A stretch of DNA of 64,000 bases from Bretschneidera sinensis (lineage: Eukaryota > Streptophyta > Magnoliopsida > Brassicales > Akaniaceae): positions 86,465,001-86,529,000 of the forward strand of contig CM043698.1 of the NCBI GenBank assembly GCA_023935145.1, read 5' to 3'. Below, piece by piece: positions 11,069-21,369 of the stretch; the first letter of the stretch is position 1; every line of letters begins with the position of its first letter. The notes below the pieces were generated by a model. The model was not told the DNA's origin, did not search any database, and worked only from the letters and a program-made list of their open reading frames with translations. Position numbers and translations under genes: made by a program.

Positions 11069-12220
11069 TGTAGATCGAGGTTTCAACCTAAGAAGGGGGT
11101 GAATTGGGTTTTTAAAACTTTTTGCGGAATTAATACAAGTTTATAAAAATGAATAAGCAGCAAACAATTAAGACAAGTAATGTGCTGTAAATAAAGAGTT
11201 TAAAGAGAAGAGGATGCAAACTCAGATTATAGTGGTTCGGCAATATCGGATTCGTTCCGACCCTACGTCCACTCTCTTCAAGGAACTCCTTGAAGTAATC
11301 CACTAAGTAACTTAGTCGTACAACTTTCCCAGTGTTGTACAAACCTTACAATCCCTTCCTCTCGGAAGCTATCCCCTTCCTCTCGGAAGTAATCCCTTTA
11401 CAAAAGATGCTGTAAAGTAAATGGTAGAGAAACAACTAATGGAAGCTTATACAACTGAATAATGTCTCTCTTTCAAAGTAAAGCTTGAAGAATGGCTCAA
11501 CAAGAATATTTCAAAGCTTTTTGTGTTTCAAAGAGTACAACAACTTGATTGTGTAATATCAACTCTTTTTGAATGTGTGCAACCTTCTATTGAATGCTTA
11601 ATAGAATGAGTTTATATAGCCATCAAATAATATGGCCGTTTTAACTTTAATTTGAAAAGATTTGCTTTTAAAACGTTCAGATTTGGTGTCCAACAGTCAT
11701 ATTTTTGAACTACCAGTCGACTGGGTCGTGATACCAGTCGACTGGGTTCACTTGAAAAAATTTCATTTTCAGACCTTCTGGGTTACCAGTCGACTAGTAT
11801 TTTTCATCCAGTCGACTGGTGACTTACTGTCCATTTACCAGTCGACTGGTATGACTGACCTAGTCGACTGGAGACATACTGTCTCATATACCAGTCGATT
11901 GGTATATGTACCCAGTTGACTGGGTTGTCTTCTAACCCATTTTTTCTGTTTTAATTGAAAACATTTGTTTAAAAACGATCGGTTTAGAAAAAACTTTTGT
12001 GTTCGAGCCATTGAACAAGCTATTACAATGTATAAGTGAGACTTACATTGGCTCTAAAACCTTAGACCTATACTAGTTCTTCAGTCTTCACTTGATACTT
12101 TGATTCGGTCTGAGTTCTTGCACCTTGATCCTTGTTTGAATGCTTTCGTTGCTTACTACACTTAGTTAGTATAATAACAGTTGTGTTTTTTCATCATTAA
12201 AATATGGGTGAGGGTCAACA
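11069..12220 (-). repeat. 3' LTR of the SIRE-like element
   Basis: This 1,152-bp LTR has a TATA box (TATATAAACTCA on the minus strand) at about 11618-11607. Eight copies of a palindrome like ACCAGTCGACTGGT lie at about 11710-11925, just upstream of that TATA box in element orientation. Two copies of a short CCTTCCTCTCGGAAG unit occur at 11353-11392. It ends in TGTTGACC next to the polypurine tract. Confidence 0.95.
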
Positions 12221-12236
12221 ATCTCCCCCTTTTTGA
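12221..12236 (-). promoter_or_regulatory. Polypurine tract of the SIRE-like element
   Basis: On the minus strand, TCAAAAAGGGGGAGAT directly precedes the LTR start TGTTGACC. It would prime plus-strand DNA synthesis. Confidence 0.85.
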
Positions 12237-12902
12237 TGATGACAAAACTAATAATGTGAAAACAGTTTAAAAAACTAAGTGTTTGGATTTTGAAAAAATT
12301 TGGACAGAGTCTCCTCTGTTTTTCGAGTAAAACCACCCTGTAAACAAGCAAATGCAGTTTATATAAACATTTCAACCAACCACAATCAACTCAACCATTC
12401 AATGAATCATTTTTAATAAGCTTTGGAGCAGTGCTCCCCCTAAATCTATGCATTGGTTTCTGTTTACTTAGTTTTTCTCGTTTTTCTCATTTTTCTCCCC
12501 CGTTTTGACAACAGCAACCAAAGGGGTCAGAAATAAAAAAAATAAGTTATCTAGCCACTATAGTCATCTAGAGTATGCTAAAACAAACTTGTATACGAAA
12601 ATGTGGCTTCATTCGGAGTTCGAAAGCCTTCCCGGGAAGAACCGAAAGTTTTCATACAAGCATAACCATTTTAGAGCATTTTTGTGACTAATAGTAGTTT
12701 GAAACTATGCAAACATATCACAAATAATGTAAATAGATATATGAAATATGACTAATGATAATAGAATATCATATACATAAAGTCAATACATGTCCGGGCT
12801 TCATAGAGCCATAAAAAAACACAACATTAATACAAAATATGTCTGTGCTATGTGGTAAGAGCTGGAAAGCCCTAAGTACACCATAATAACGAAAACAAAA
12901 AC
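12237..12902 (-). other. Noncoding 3' tail of the SIRE-like element
   Basis: This stretch lies between the ORF3 stop and the polypurine tract. It is AT-rich with no coding homology. The same tail is found on the plus strand at about 48896-49586. Confidence 0.6.
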
Positions 12903-14170
12903 TCAATGAGCGGGAGAGTCCGAGCCATCACGAAGAAGTTCCCTAATCTCTGCTAGGGAACCCTCGGTGTGCTCTCGATATAACTCAAAGTCGTCCCGTA
13001 GGTGGTCGATGGAGAAGCTCAATCTCTAGTACTCTGTCTGCATGGACTGGAATCAGGACTGCATCGTCATCTGAAGGCTCGAGATCGTCTGAAGTATATC
13101 ACTGTATCCAGACTAATTAGTACTCAAGTCACCAATCGGAGGTGCTCGGGTATCTGTGTCCATATCAGCAGCAGCATCTGCAGCAGCCTCCTCATCCTCA
13201 TCATCATCGCTCTCATCCTCTCGGATCCGTAGGCGCTTCTCGGCCTTCGGATAGAGGAAGCCGTCACGAACCGCGCATCCCATCTTTGTCAGTGATGAGA
13301 CGTTGATGATGTCCGTCGGTCCAATATCCTGAGCCTCGGAGGCAGGTAGAGGCACCCGGAAGTGCTGGAGTATGAGTGTAATGAGCATCCCGTAAGGTAG
13401 GCACCCGGAGTCGCTTGCTTCATCATTTATCATGTTGGCGAGCAGCAGATGATATATATTGAAGTGGTGCCCAGATTTAAGGCACTAAATCAATACCGTA
13501 TCTATCTAATAGATACCATCGACTCCCGAGTCTCGGGTGGATGGTCCAACTTACTATCAGCTGAAACAGCTTCGAGTCTAGGGGCATATCACTACATGTA
13601 TGGAATGTAGTGGGTCTGTACACATAGTTAGGGTCTCCCCTCACTATCTGACAGGCCGCCTCGACATCGAAGCTGTTTGGCCATCCATCCAAACTCTATT
13701 GAATCCCCCTTACAGGGATTCTCAGAATGCTCATGAGGAGGTCAGTGTTGACCTCAAACTCCACACCACTGACTCTGGTCCTGAATCTCAGAGCCAGAGG
13801 ACTGAGTTTCACCAAGTTCGCATAAAACTGGTGAATCAGTTTCGGATAAAATTTTTCATGCACTTTGACCAGTGGGGTCAAATGAATCGCCTCAAAGGCT
13901 GGCAAGATATCAAAATTGCCATGACGAATAGACTTGAAGTCGACAACTCTACCTGTCATAATCTTTTTATGGCGAATAATCGAATCATACCTCGCCTTTG
14001 CAGCTGGACTGGAAAACAGAGACTCATCAAGCTTTGTTCTAGGCGTCTTGCTTGATGAGCCCGCTACACCTTTTCCCTGTGACTCCGATGCACGAGGGTT
14101 TTGTAGACCTTGGCCTTTTAGGCGCATTTGGTCCACTAGTTGTTAATTTAACACGGATTTTATCGGCCAT
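12903..14170 (-). pseudogene. Extra ORF (ORF3) of the SIRE-like element
   Basis: The ORF starts MADKIRVKLTTSGPNAPKRP at 14170 and ends SDSPAH then stop at 12903, about 410 residues once breaks are bridged. Readable pieces are 14136-13696 (YDSIIRHKKIMTGRVVDF, LIHQFYANL, VEFEVNTDLLMSILRIPV), 13692-13477 (VYRPTTFHTCSDMPLDSKLF) and 13433-13113 (CLPYGMLITLILQHF, then an acidic DESDDDEDEE tract). The FYANL/LLMSILRIP region resembles the 'putative plant transposon protein' family (I believe Pfam PF20167). I see no signal peptide or clear membrane segment, so an Env role is not supported. Frameshifts occur near 14100 and 13690. Confidence 0.75.
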
Positions 14171-14844
14171 TTTTGGAAAAATGGGGTTTTTTGGGAAAAA
14201 GATATTTTAAAGAAAATAAGAGATTTTAATCGTAGAAAGTTAAAAATCTCATTATGGATGAGTAGATCGGTGTGTTTGGATGAAGTTTGGATGGTTTTTG
14301 GATCAAAAAGATGAATTTTTCTAGAGAGAGAAAGCAAGGGTGCTCGAAAATGGAGTAAAAAATCAAAAAAATGAACAGTCCCTTTTATAGAGTCGCGTTA
14401 CCAGTCGACTGGGTCGAGTTACCAATCGATTGGGTCCCTTTGAAAAGATGAACAGTTTTCATACTAGTCGACTGGGTTCATGTACCAATCGACTGGGTGA
14501 ACTAGCAATAAGATACCAGTCGGCTGAGAAGTTTGTTCCAGTTGACTGGATGATAATTGATTTTCAAAAATTGGCTCCAAACTGAGTTTAGAGGTACCAG
14601 ACGACTGGATAGGATTTACTAGTCGACTGGATCAAATTTACCAGTTAACTAGATGAAAGGGCAGTAACTTACCAGTCGTCTGGTATAGTTTTACCAATCG
14701 ACAGGACTCTTAAGAAAATTTTCAGTCTTAATTTATAGCACGAATTTGTTTATATATGACATCTTGAGTGAGGGAGATAATTAAACAAGAATTAATACTC
14801 TTTCACTATATGTCAAATTATGCAAATGATGAATTATGAAGCAA
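14150..14844 (-). repeat. Noncoding spacer with clustered CCAGTCGACTGG palindromes
   Basis: Between RNase H and the extra ORF lie about eleven copies of a palindrome related to ACCAGTCGACTGGT, spread over 14400-14705 at irregular 20-45 base spacing. Several are diverged (CCAATCGATTGG, CCAGTCGTCTGG). The rest of the spacer is AT-rich and has no gene. Confidence 0.85.
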
Positions 14845-15382
14845 TTAGATATTCAGTTTATCATAATCCAGCAATCCCATTAACATTCTTATCTTACAGA
14901 AACTAGCTTCACCTAGAGGTTTTGTAAGAATGTCAGCTATTTGATCTTCTGAAGGTATGAATTCTAATCTTATGTCACATTTTTTAGCATGGTCTCTTAA
15001 GAACTGATGTCTTATTTCTATGTGCTTTGTTCTAGAATGCTGAATAGGGTTCTTGGTTAGGTTGATAGCACTAGTATTGTCACAAAATATTGGGACGTTT
15101 TTTAGGTTCATGCCATAGTCTTCTAGTTGTTGTTTCATCCATAATACTTGGGCACAACAACTTCCAGCTGCAACGTATTCCCTCTCAGTGGTTGATAGAG
15201 CAATGGAATTTTGTTTCTTGGAAAACCAAGAGGTTAACATAGCTCCTAAGAATTGACATGTACCACTTGTGCTTTTTCTATCTAACCAACATCCAGCAAA
15301 ATCAGCATCTAAATATCCTACTAGCTCAAAAGATGAATCTCTAGAGTACCATAATCCTATGGTTTGGGTTCCTTATAGATAT
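14845..15382 (-). pseudogene. copia RNase H
   Basis: The 15240-14845 frame holds SWFSKKQNSIALSTTEREYV (the usual STAEAEY changed to STTEREY), LWMKQQLEDYGM, FCDNTSAINLTKNP and the ending MGLLDYDKLNI. The preceding part (15382-15241) includes LVGYLDADFAGC. The stop at 14845 closes pol about 675 bases before the extra ORF. Confidence 0.88.
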
Positions 15383-16212
15383 CTAAGGATTCTTTTTTAC
15401 TGCAACTACATGTGATTCCTTAGGATTAGACTGAAATCTAGCACACATGCATACACTGAACATTATATCAGGTCTACTTGCAGTCAAATAAAGTAAAACA
15501 CCTATCATGCTTCTATAATATTTAGAATCTACAATTTTACCTCCTTCATCAAGATCAAGTTTAGTAGTTGTGCTCATAGGCGTTCCAAGTGGCTTTGAGC
15601 TTTCCATCCCGAACCTCTTTAGCAGGTCCTTAATGTACTTCTGTTGATTGATGAAGATGCCTCCTTTTAGTTGCTTGATTTGAAGTCCAAGGAAGTAGGT
15701 AAGTTCTCCCATCCTGCTTATTTCAAATTCATCTTGCATGCACTTTGCAAACTCTTGACATATAGATTCATTAGTAGCACCAAATATAATATCATCAACA
15801 TATATTTGAACTATCAAAGTGTCATTTTTGTGAGTTTTTATGAAGAGAGTTGTGTCTCTTCTACCTCTTACAAAATCATTGTCAATCAAAAATTTACTTA
15901 GTCTTTCATACCATGCTCTTGGAGCTTGCTTCAACCCATATAGAGCTTTAGAAAGCTTGTAGACATGATTTGGAAGACTAGGATTTTCAAATCCAAGAGG
16001 TTGCTCAACGTAAACCTCTTCTTCTATAAAGTCATTTAAAAAGGCACTTTTCACATCCATTTGAAATAGCTTGAATTTATTAAAGCATGCAAAGGCTAAC
16101 AACATTTGAATACTTCTAATCTAGCTACGGGAGCATAGGTTTCATCAAAATCTATTCCTTCTTCTTGATTATATCCCTTAGCAACTAGTCTAGCCTTGTT
16201 TCTAGTTATTAT
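15383..16212 (-). pseudogene. copia reverse transcriptase
   Basis: The 16105-15383 frame is 240 residues long and open. It carries FQMDVKSAFLNDFIEEEVYV, LSKALYGLKQAPRAWYERL and the catalytic YVDDIIFGA at about 15805-15779, followed by the GELTYFLGLQIKQ thumb and the SRPDIMF connector. A frame change near 15385 and another upstream of 16105 separate it from neighbouring domains. The same protein, nearly word for word, recurs on the plus strand at 45910-46450. Confidence 0.92.
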
Positions 16213-17130
16213 TCAATTTTCATCCATCTTATTTCTATATACCCATTTAGTTCCAATTATTGAATGATCTTTAGGTCTTGGAACTAGTTTCCAAACATTG
16301 TTTCTCTCAAATTGATTTATTTTTTCTTGCATTGCAATTATCCAATCATTATCTTTTTCAACATCTATAAATGTCTTAGGTTCTACTTGAGACAAATAAG
16401 CTACAAAATTGTAAATATTTCTAATTGAAGAACGAGTTCTTACCCCTTGTGAAGGATCACCAATCACTTGATCAATTGGGTGATAATTTACATACCTCCA
16501 ATCTTTGGGTAGACTTTCCTCTTGTTGGCTTGAGGATGGTTGGTCCAAATTGGGAGTTTTCATCTCTTCATTTGCTTGAGGTGGACTCTCTTTTGGGTCA
16601 ACAATGGGAGTAAGAGTTTCCATTCTTGGAATAAAATCTGCATCATCTTTAAAGGAAACTTCTCTACTACTAATTGGGTTAGATTCATCAATAGTTACAT
16701 GTACAGATTCTTCTACCACTAGAGTTCTCTTACTGAAAACTCTATAAGTCTTACTAGATGTTGAATATCCTAAAAATATTCCTTCATCGGTCTTAGAATC
16801 AAATTTACCCAAGTTAGTTTTATTGTTATTTAGGATGAAGCGTTTACAACCAAATGCATGAAAATAGGAGATATTAAGCTTTCTCCCTTTCTATAGTTCA
16901 TATGGAGTTTTATCAAGCAGAGGCCTTATCAAAATTCTATTTAAGATACAGCAAGAAGTGTTCACGGCTTCAGCCCAAAAGTATTTTGGTAAACTATTTT
17001 CACAAAGCATAGTTCTTGAAAATTCTTCTAAAACTCTATTTTTCCTCTCAACAACTCCATTTTGTTGAGGAGTTCTAGGAGCTGAAAAGTTGTGATTAAT
17101 TCCATTTTCATCACAAAATTTTGAAAAGCT
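16213..17130 (-). pseudogene. copia integrase C-terminal region
   Basis: The stretch 17130-16812 encodes the end of the catalytic core, including a PQQNGVVERKNR-like segment near 17065. It continues into the 16812-16213 frame (GKFDSKTDEGIFLGYSTSSK), the typical plant copia integrase tail. A variable proline/glutamate-rich linker follows, then VYRNKMDEN at the start of reverse transcriptase. A stop lies near 16893 and others interrupt it. Confidence 0.85.
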
Positions 17131-17967
17131 TTAATTTTCAAATTCTTTGCCATGATCACTTCTTATGCTTGAAATACAAATTCCTTTTTCATTTTGAACC
17201 TTTTTGCAAAACTTTTCAAATGCTTTGAAAGCTTCATCTTTGTAAGCAATAAAAATAACAAAGGTATATCTTGAATAGTCATCAACAATAACAAGAGCAT
17301 ATTGATGGCCACCTAGACTAATGGTACTAATTGGACCAAATAAGTCCATATGCAAAAGTTCCAAAGGTCTAATAGTTGAGACTACATTTTTTGCTTTAAA
17401 AGAAATCCTAGTTTGTTTTCCCATTTGACAAGCATCGCATACTTTGTCTTTTTTAAAATTGATTTTAGGAAGTCCAATAACTAAATCTTTTCTTGAAACG
17501 ATTTTTAGCAAGTTCATGTTTACATGACCAAGTCTTCTATGCCATAGCCATAGATTTTCACTAAAAGCAGGAAAACATTTTTCATTTTCAGAATGCAAGG
17601 ATTTCAAATCAACTATGTAGACATTTTCATGTCTATGGCCAATAAATTTGATTTTGTTGCTCTTAATGTCTATAACTAGACAATGAGAGGTCTCAAATGT
17701 GACTTTGTATCATTTGTCACATAATTGACTAATGCTAAGTAAATTTGGCTTAAGGCCTTGTACTAGCAATACATTATCTAAGGTTGAGAAATCATTATCG
17801 ACTTTTCCATGCTTGATGATCTTTATTTTAGTATTGTCTCTAATGGTCATAAGTCCACCATCTCTTAGAGTTAGCTCATTGAATACACTTTTATCACCGA
17901 TCATGTGCTTCGAGCATCCACTATCAAGGTACCAACAGTTACCTTTCTTCTTGGTGTGGAGACATAT
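17131..17967 (-). pseudogene. copia protease and integrase N-terminal region
   Basis: The protease end is at 17904-17710, ending GLKPNLLSISQLCDK. Upstream of it a tract corresponds to the WYLDSGCSKHM region at about 17950-17900. The frame 17607-17131 has LWLWHRRLGHVNMNLL, then CDACQMGKQTRISFK (the HHCC zinc-binding module of integrase). The catalytic core follows with HMDLFGPI (first Asp) and IRSDHGKEFEN (second Asp). A stop follows at about 17131. Broken frames mean it is inactive. Confidence 0.88.
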
Positions 17968-18507
17968 CTACATCACACAAGGATATACGATAGCACTTTT
18001 AGGTACCCAAAATTTCTTGGGTCCTTCGGGGTTAATCCTAGAAAACACGGTTCCTTTTGGAACCCATACTTTCTTAACAGTATATGGTGATCTATGGACA
18101 TATTGATGATGAACAATCCTAGGATGGTAGTTATTGAATTTTCTAGGATATCTTAGATGTGCATGTCTATAATCCTTAGGATAGTAGTTCCTAGGATACA
18201 TGTTTCTATGGTGAGGAATATGAAAATGCATGTCATTTCCAGAAAATGTATGATGATGCATTCTTGGATACATGCTAGCATTATTATGTGTATGCAAATT
18301 ATTTCTAGAATAACCATGATGGTAATTCCTAGGATGAGCATGAGCAGAGTGCATATGTTGATTATACATATTGTTCCTAGAATGTGCATGTTGGTTATTT
18401 CTAGGATGTGTATAAGCATTTCTAGAGTATGCATACATATAAGCATGTGTATTTCTAGGATGCTTCATTTTTTGTATCAACATTTGAATTCCCAGAATTT
18501 CTAGCAT
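17968..18507 (-). pseudogene. Histidine-rich repeat linker between Gag and protease
   Basis: This frame encodes about 180 residues dominated by His, Asn, Arg, Tyr and Met. It contains repeated units such as AYTHPRNN, HAHSRNN, HAHPRNYHHGYSRNN and HIPHHRNMYPRNYYPK. At DNA level the unit is a degenerate tandem of roughly 20-30 bases around TTCTAGGATGTGCATG. It lies where SIRE-type Gag normally has its C-terminal low-complexity linker before the protease. No catalytic motif is present. It could bind metal or RNA, but that is inference. An opposite-strand ORF over the same bases is its shadow. Confidence 0.6.
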
Positions 18508-18601
18508 TTAATGAGGGAATACTTTTAATCTTGCTAGGGTTTTTTGAAGTAGAGGCTTTATTCATACATTAGGCTTTCATGAATAAGCTCTCTTTTGATT
18601 T

Positions 18602-19232
18602 TTACTTTCCCAAATGAGAGTATCCTACACCAGATTTTCCTCCACTTAATCTTTGGGAAGAAAGCACTTCATCAAGCTTTTCTTTTCCACGCATAAGTCT
18701 TGATATAGTGCTATTCAATTCTGAAATTTTATTTTTTAAATTCTCATTTTCATCTTTGAGAAAATCTTGAGAAGAATCATACAGTAAAGACAATAATTTT
18801 TCTTTTTTCTTCTCTAAGACTTATCATCTCTTTAGAGAGAGATGATACCTCATTTTTAAGAACTGAATTTCTAGAATCAAATTTCTTCAATTCATCATGC
18901 ATTTCATTTATTACTTCTAGCATTTCTTCAGTACTACTCACAATATTATTCTTAGAAGAAGGAGAAGATGTTACCTCACTTTCATCGTCGATTGCCATCA
19001 AACAAAGGTTGGCAATTTCCTCGTATCCGACTTCTTTGTCCGATGACTCATCTTCTTCTTCGTCATCGCTCCAGGTAGTTGTTATCATGGCTTTCTTTTT
19101 GAAGCTCTTGTATGGTTTGTTTGTAGCCGTACAATCAACCCTAATGTGACCAGGCTTCTTGCAGCCATAACACATAAGCGGTTCCCTTTTTGAAGTGGGA
19201 TCCTTTGTGTAAGGTTTCTTGCTTTTCTTCAA
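18602..19232 (-). pseudogene. copia Gag zinc knuckle and coiled coil
   Basis: The frame 19232-18777 begins with a basic stretch, then CYGCKKPGHIRVDC, a complete CCHC zinc knuckle. An acidic serine-rich segment (DDEEEDESSDKE) follows, then leucine- and glutamate-rich heptads (MLEVINEMHDELKKF, then SSLSKEMISLREEKRK) that look like a coiled coil. The overlapping frame 18793-18602 continues it with FLKDENENLKNKISELN. One frame change separates the two. Confidence 0.85.
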
Positions 19233-19945
19233 GAACCTTTGAGAGCAATTTGCTTTTTCTTATTCTCATCATTATTGACAATGGGAGACATTTCTTCCAT
19301 CTTGTATGCCAACAATGACCCAAGCAGTGTCTCAACATCCAGTTTGTTAAGATCTTTGGCCTCCTGTATGCCTGTCTTCTTTGGTTTCCATGAGGGTGGC
19401 AAAGATCTCAAGATTTTTCTGGTTAGTTCAAACTCCTCAATATTCCTACCAAGCAGTTTTAAACCATTTATAATAGTGGTGAACCGTGAGTGCATTTCAG
19501 AAATAATTTCATCATGAGACATTTTAAATGATTCATACTCAGAAACTAGCATATAAAATTTTGACTTTTTTACCTCACTAGTTCCTTCAAATGTGACTTG
19601 TAATTTGTCCCATATATCTTTAGCTGAAACACATGCAAATATTTTATTATATTCAGAAATATCTAATGCACAATGTAACATACTTGTTACTCTGCTATTG
19701 AGAGACATCATTCTACAATCATTGTCAGTGTACTCAGTTTTGAGTTTAGGCATTGTATGATGGTTCTCTCCAATAGTTATTTCTTTTGAAGGATTTCTAG
19801 GTCCTTCTTCAATGACTCTCCACAGATTGTAATCTTGTCCTTCGACAAAGATTTTCATTCTGTTTTTCCAATAGTTATAATTGGTGCCATTGAACAAAGG
19901 TGGTCTAGTATAAGAGTGTCCCTTAGAGTAGCTATTTGCTGCCAT
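19229..19945 (-). CDS. copia Gag, N-terminal part
   Basis: The ORF starts 36 bases after the primer site with MAANSYSKGHSYTRPPLFNG, the usual start of SIRE-type Gag (DUF4219-like). It continues with YWKNRMKIFVEGQDYNLW and a UBN2-type capsid (IWDKLQVTFEGTSEVKKSK, SLPPSWKPK). Its 238 residues are open without a stop. A frame change near 19230 leads into the zinc-knuckle part. It would assemble the particle around the element RNA in the cytoplasm. Confidence 0.9.
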   Translation of the reverse strand: MAANSYSKGHSYTRPPLFNGTNYNYWKNRMKIFVEGQDYNLWRVIEEGPRNPSKEITIGENHHTMPKLKTEYTDNDCRMMSLNSRVTSMLHCALDISEYNKIFACVSAKDIWDKLQVTFEGTSEVKKSKFYMLVSEYESFKMSHDEIISEMHSRFTTIINGLKLLGRNIEEFELTRKILRSLPPSWKPKKTGIQEAKDLNKLDVETLLGSLLAYKMEEMSPIVNNDENKKKQIALKGS

Positions 19946-19980
19946 TGGATCAACTCAAGGATTTTAAGCCTAAATATGAG

Positions 19981-19998
19981 AACAAGGCTCTGATACCA
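19981..19998 (-). promoter_or_regulatory. Primer-binding site of the SIRE-like element
   Basis: On the minus strand TGGTATCAGAGCCTTGTT follows the 5' LTR end by two bases. It has the initiator tRNA-Met complement at its start. Confidence 0.9.
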
Positions 19999-20000
19999 AT

Positions 20001-21139
20001 TGTAGATCGAGGTTTCAACCCAAGAGGGGGGTGAATTGGGTTTTTAAAACTTTTTGCCGAATTAATACAAGTTTATAAAAACGAATAAGCAGCAAACAAT
20101 TAAGACAAGTAATGTGCTATAAATAAAGAGTTTAAAGAGAAGAGGATGCAAACTCAGATTATAGTGGTTCGGCAATATCGGATTCGTTCCCACCCTACAT
20201 CCACTCTCTTCAAGGAACTCGTTGAAGTAATCCATTAAGTAACTTAGTCGTACAACTTTCCCAGTGTTGTACAAACCTTACAAACCCTTCCTCTCTAAAG
20301 CTGGCCCCTTCCTCTCAGAAGTAATTGCCTTCCTTTCGGAAGTAATCCCTTTACAAAAGATGCTGTAAAATAAATGGTAGAGAAATTGCTAATGGAAGCT
20401 TATACAACTGAATAATGTCTCTCTTTCAAAGTAAAGCTTGAAGAATGGCTCAACAAGAATATTTCAAAGTTTTTGTGTTTCAAAGAGTACAACAACTTGA
20501 TTGTGTAATATCAACTCTTTTTGAATGTGTGCAGCCTTCTATTGAATGCTCAATAGAAGCTATCAAATAATATGGCCGTTTTAACTTTAATTTGAAAATT
20601 TTTTGCTTTTAAAACGTTCAGATTTGGTGTCCAACAGTCATATTTTTGAACTTCCAGTCGATTGGGTTGTGATACCAGTTGACTGAGTTCACTTGAAAAA
20701 ATCTCATTTTCAGAGCTTCTGGGTTACCAGTCGACTGGTGACTTACTGTCCATTTACCAGTTGATTGGTATGATTGACCCAGTCGACTGGAGACAGACTG
20801 TCTCATATACCAGTCGACTGGTATATGTACCCAGTCGACTGGGTTGTCTTCCAACCCAGTTTTTCTGTTTTAATTGAAAACGTTTGTTTAAAAACGATCG
20901 GTTTAGAAAAACTTTTTGTGTTCGAGCCATTGAACAAGCTATTACAATGTATAAGTGAGACTTACATTGGTTCTAAAACCTTAGTCCTATACTAGTTCTT
21001 CAGTCTTCACTTGATACTTTGATTCGGTTTGAGTTCTTGCACCTTGATCCTTGGTTGAATGCTTTTGTTGCTTACTACACTTAGTTAGTATAATAACAGT
21101 TGTGTTTTGTCATCATTAAAATACGGGTGAGGGTCAACA
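20001..21139 (-). repeat. 5' LTR of the SIRE-like element (TATA deleted)
   Basis: This 1,139-bp LTR aligns with 11069-12220 along its whole length. It lacks 12 bases equivalent to 11607-11618, which hold the TATA box of the other LTR. It carries seven palindromes at about 20655-20845 and three CCTTCC...GGAAG units at 20286-20348. The missing TATA suggests that its promoter is weakened. Confidence 0.95.
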
Positions 21140-21144
21140 TCTGT

Positions 21145-21360
21145 GATTTCCATCAAATCTCATATTTAAAGATTTGCATAGGCTGGAAGGCTTTGTTAAA
21201 CACATAAATTATTTCATAAAATCTGAGTGACCTAACTGATACGAAATTGTTGTGCTGTCGTGGATAGCAAAACAAGTGGATTTTGATAGAGAACAATGTG
21301 CTTGATCATTCATGGCTAGAGGTTAGTAATTTTATTTTATTTTGTTTCTTCCGCAATAAG
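21145..21360 (+). repeat. copia 3' LTR, right part (after the nested element)
   Basis: Removing the nested element and one TCTGT copy joins 11068 to 21145. The joined sequence continues to a T-rich tail, TTTTGTTTCTTCCGC, near 21350. The exact end was not found because LINE-derived sequence follows at about 21370. Confidence 0.55.
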
Positions 21361-21369
21361 GCTAACAGG

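Larger units (their letters stand above)
11069..21139 (-). mobile_element. Complete SIRE/Maximus-like Ty1/copia element with extra 3' ORF
   Basis: The element is 10,071 bp long, coded on the minus strand, and flanked by the 5-bp duplication TCTGT (11064-11068 and 21140-21144). LTRs are 11069-12220 and 20001-21139, written TGTTGACC...TCTACA in element orientation. The order is primer site, gag, protease, integrase, RT, RNase H, spacer, extra ORF, polypurine tract. The large size, the GGGGGAG polypurine tract and an ORF after pol fit the SIRE/Maximus group. Frame breaks in pol show it is no longer autonomous. It sits inside the 3' LTR of the older copia at 7040-10858. Confidence 0.95.

Noticed and set aside
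11662..11919. ORFs with repeated VDW words in the LTRs
   Set aside because: They are translations of the CCAGTCGACTGG palindromes and not proteins.
12903..14170. ORF3 as a retroviral-type envelope gene
   Set aside because: Position fits, but no signal peptide, clear transmembrane segment or cleavage site is visible, so the function is left open.
18157..18504. Plus-strand 115-codon ORF over the His-rich stretch
   Set aside because: It is the antisense shadow of the minus-strand Gag-Pol linker.
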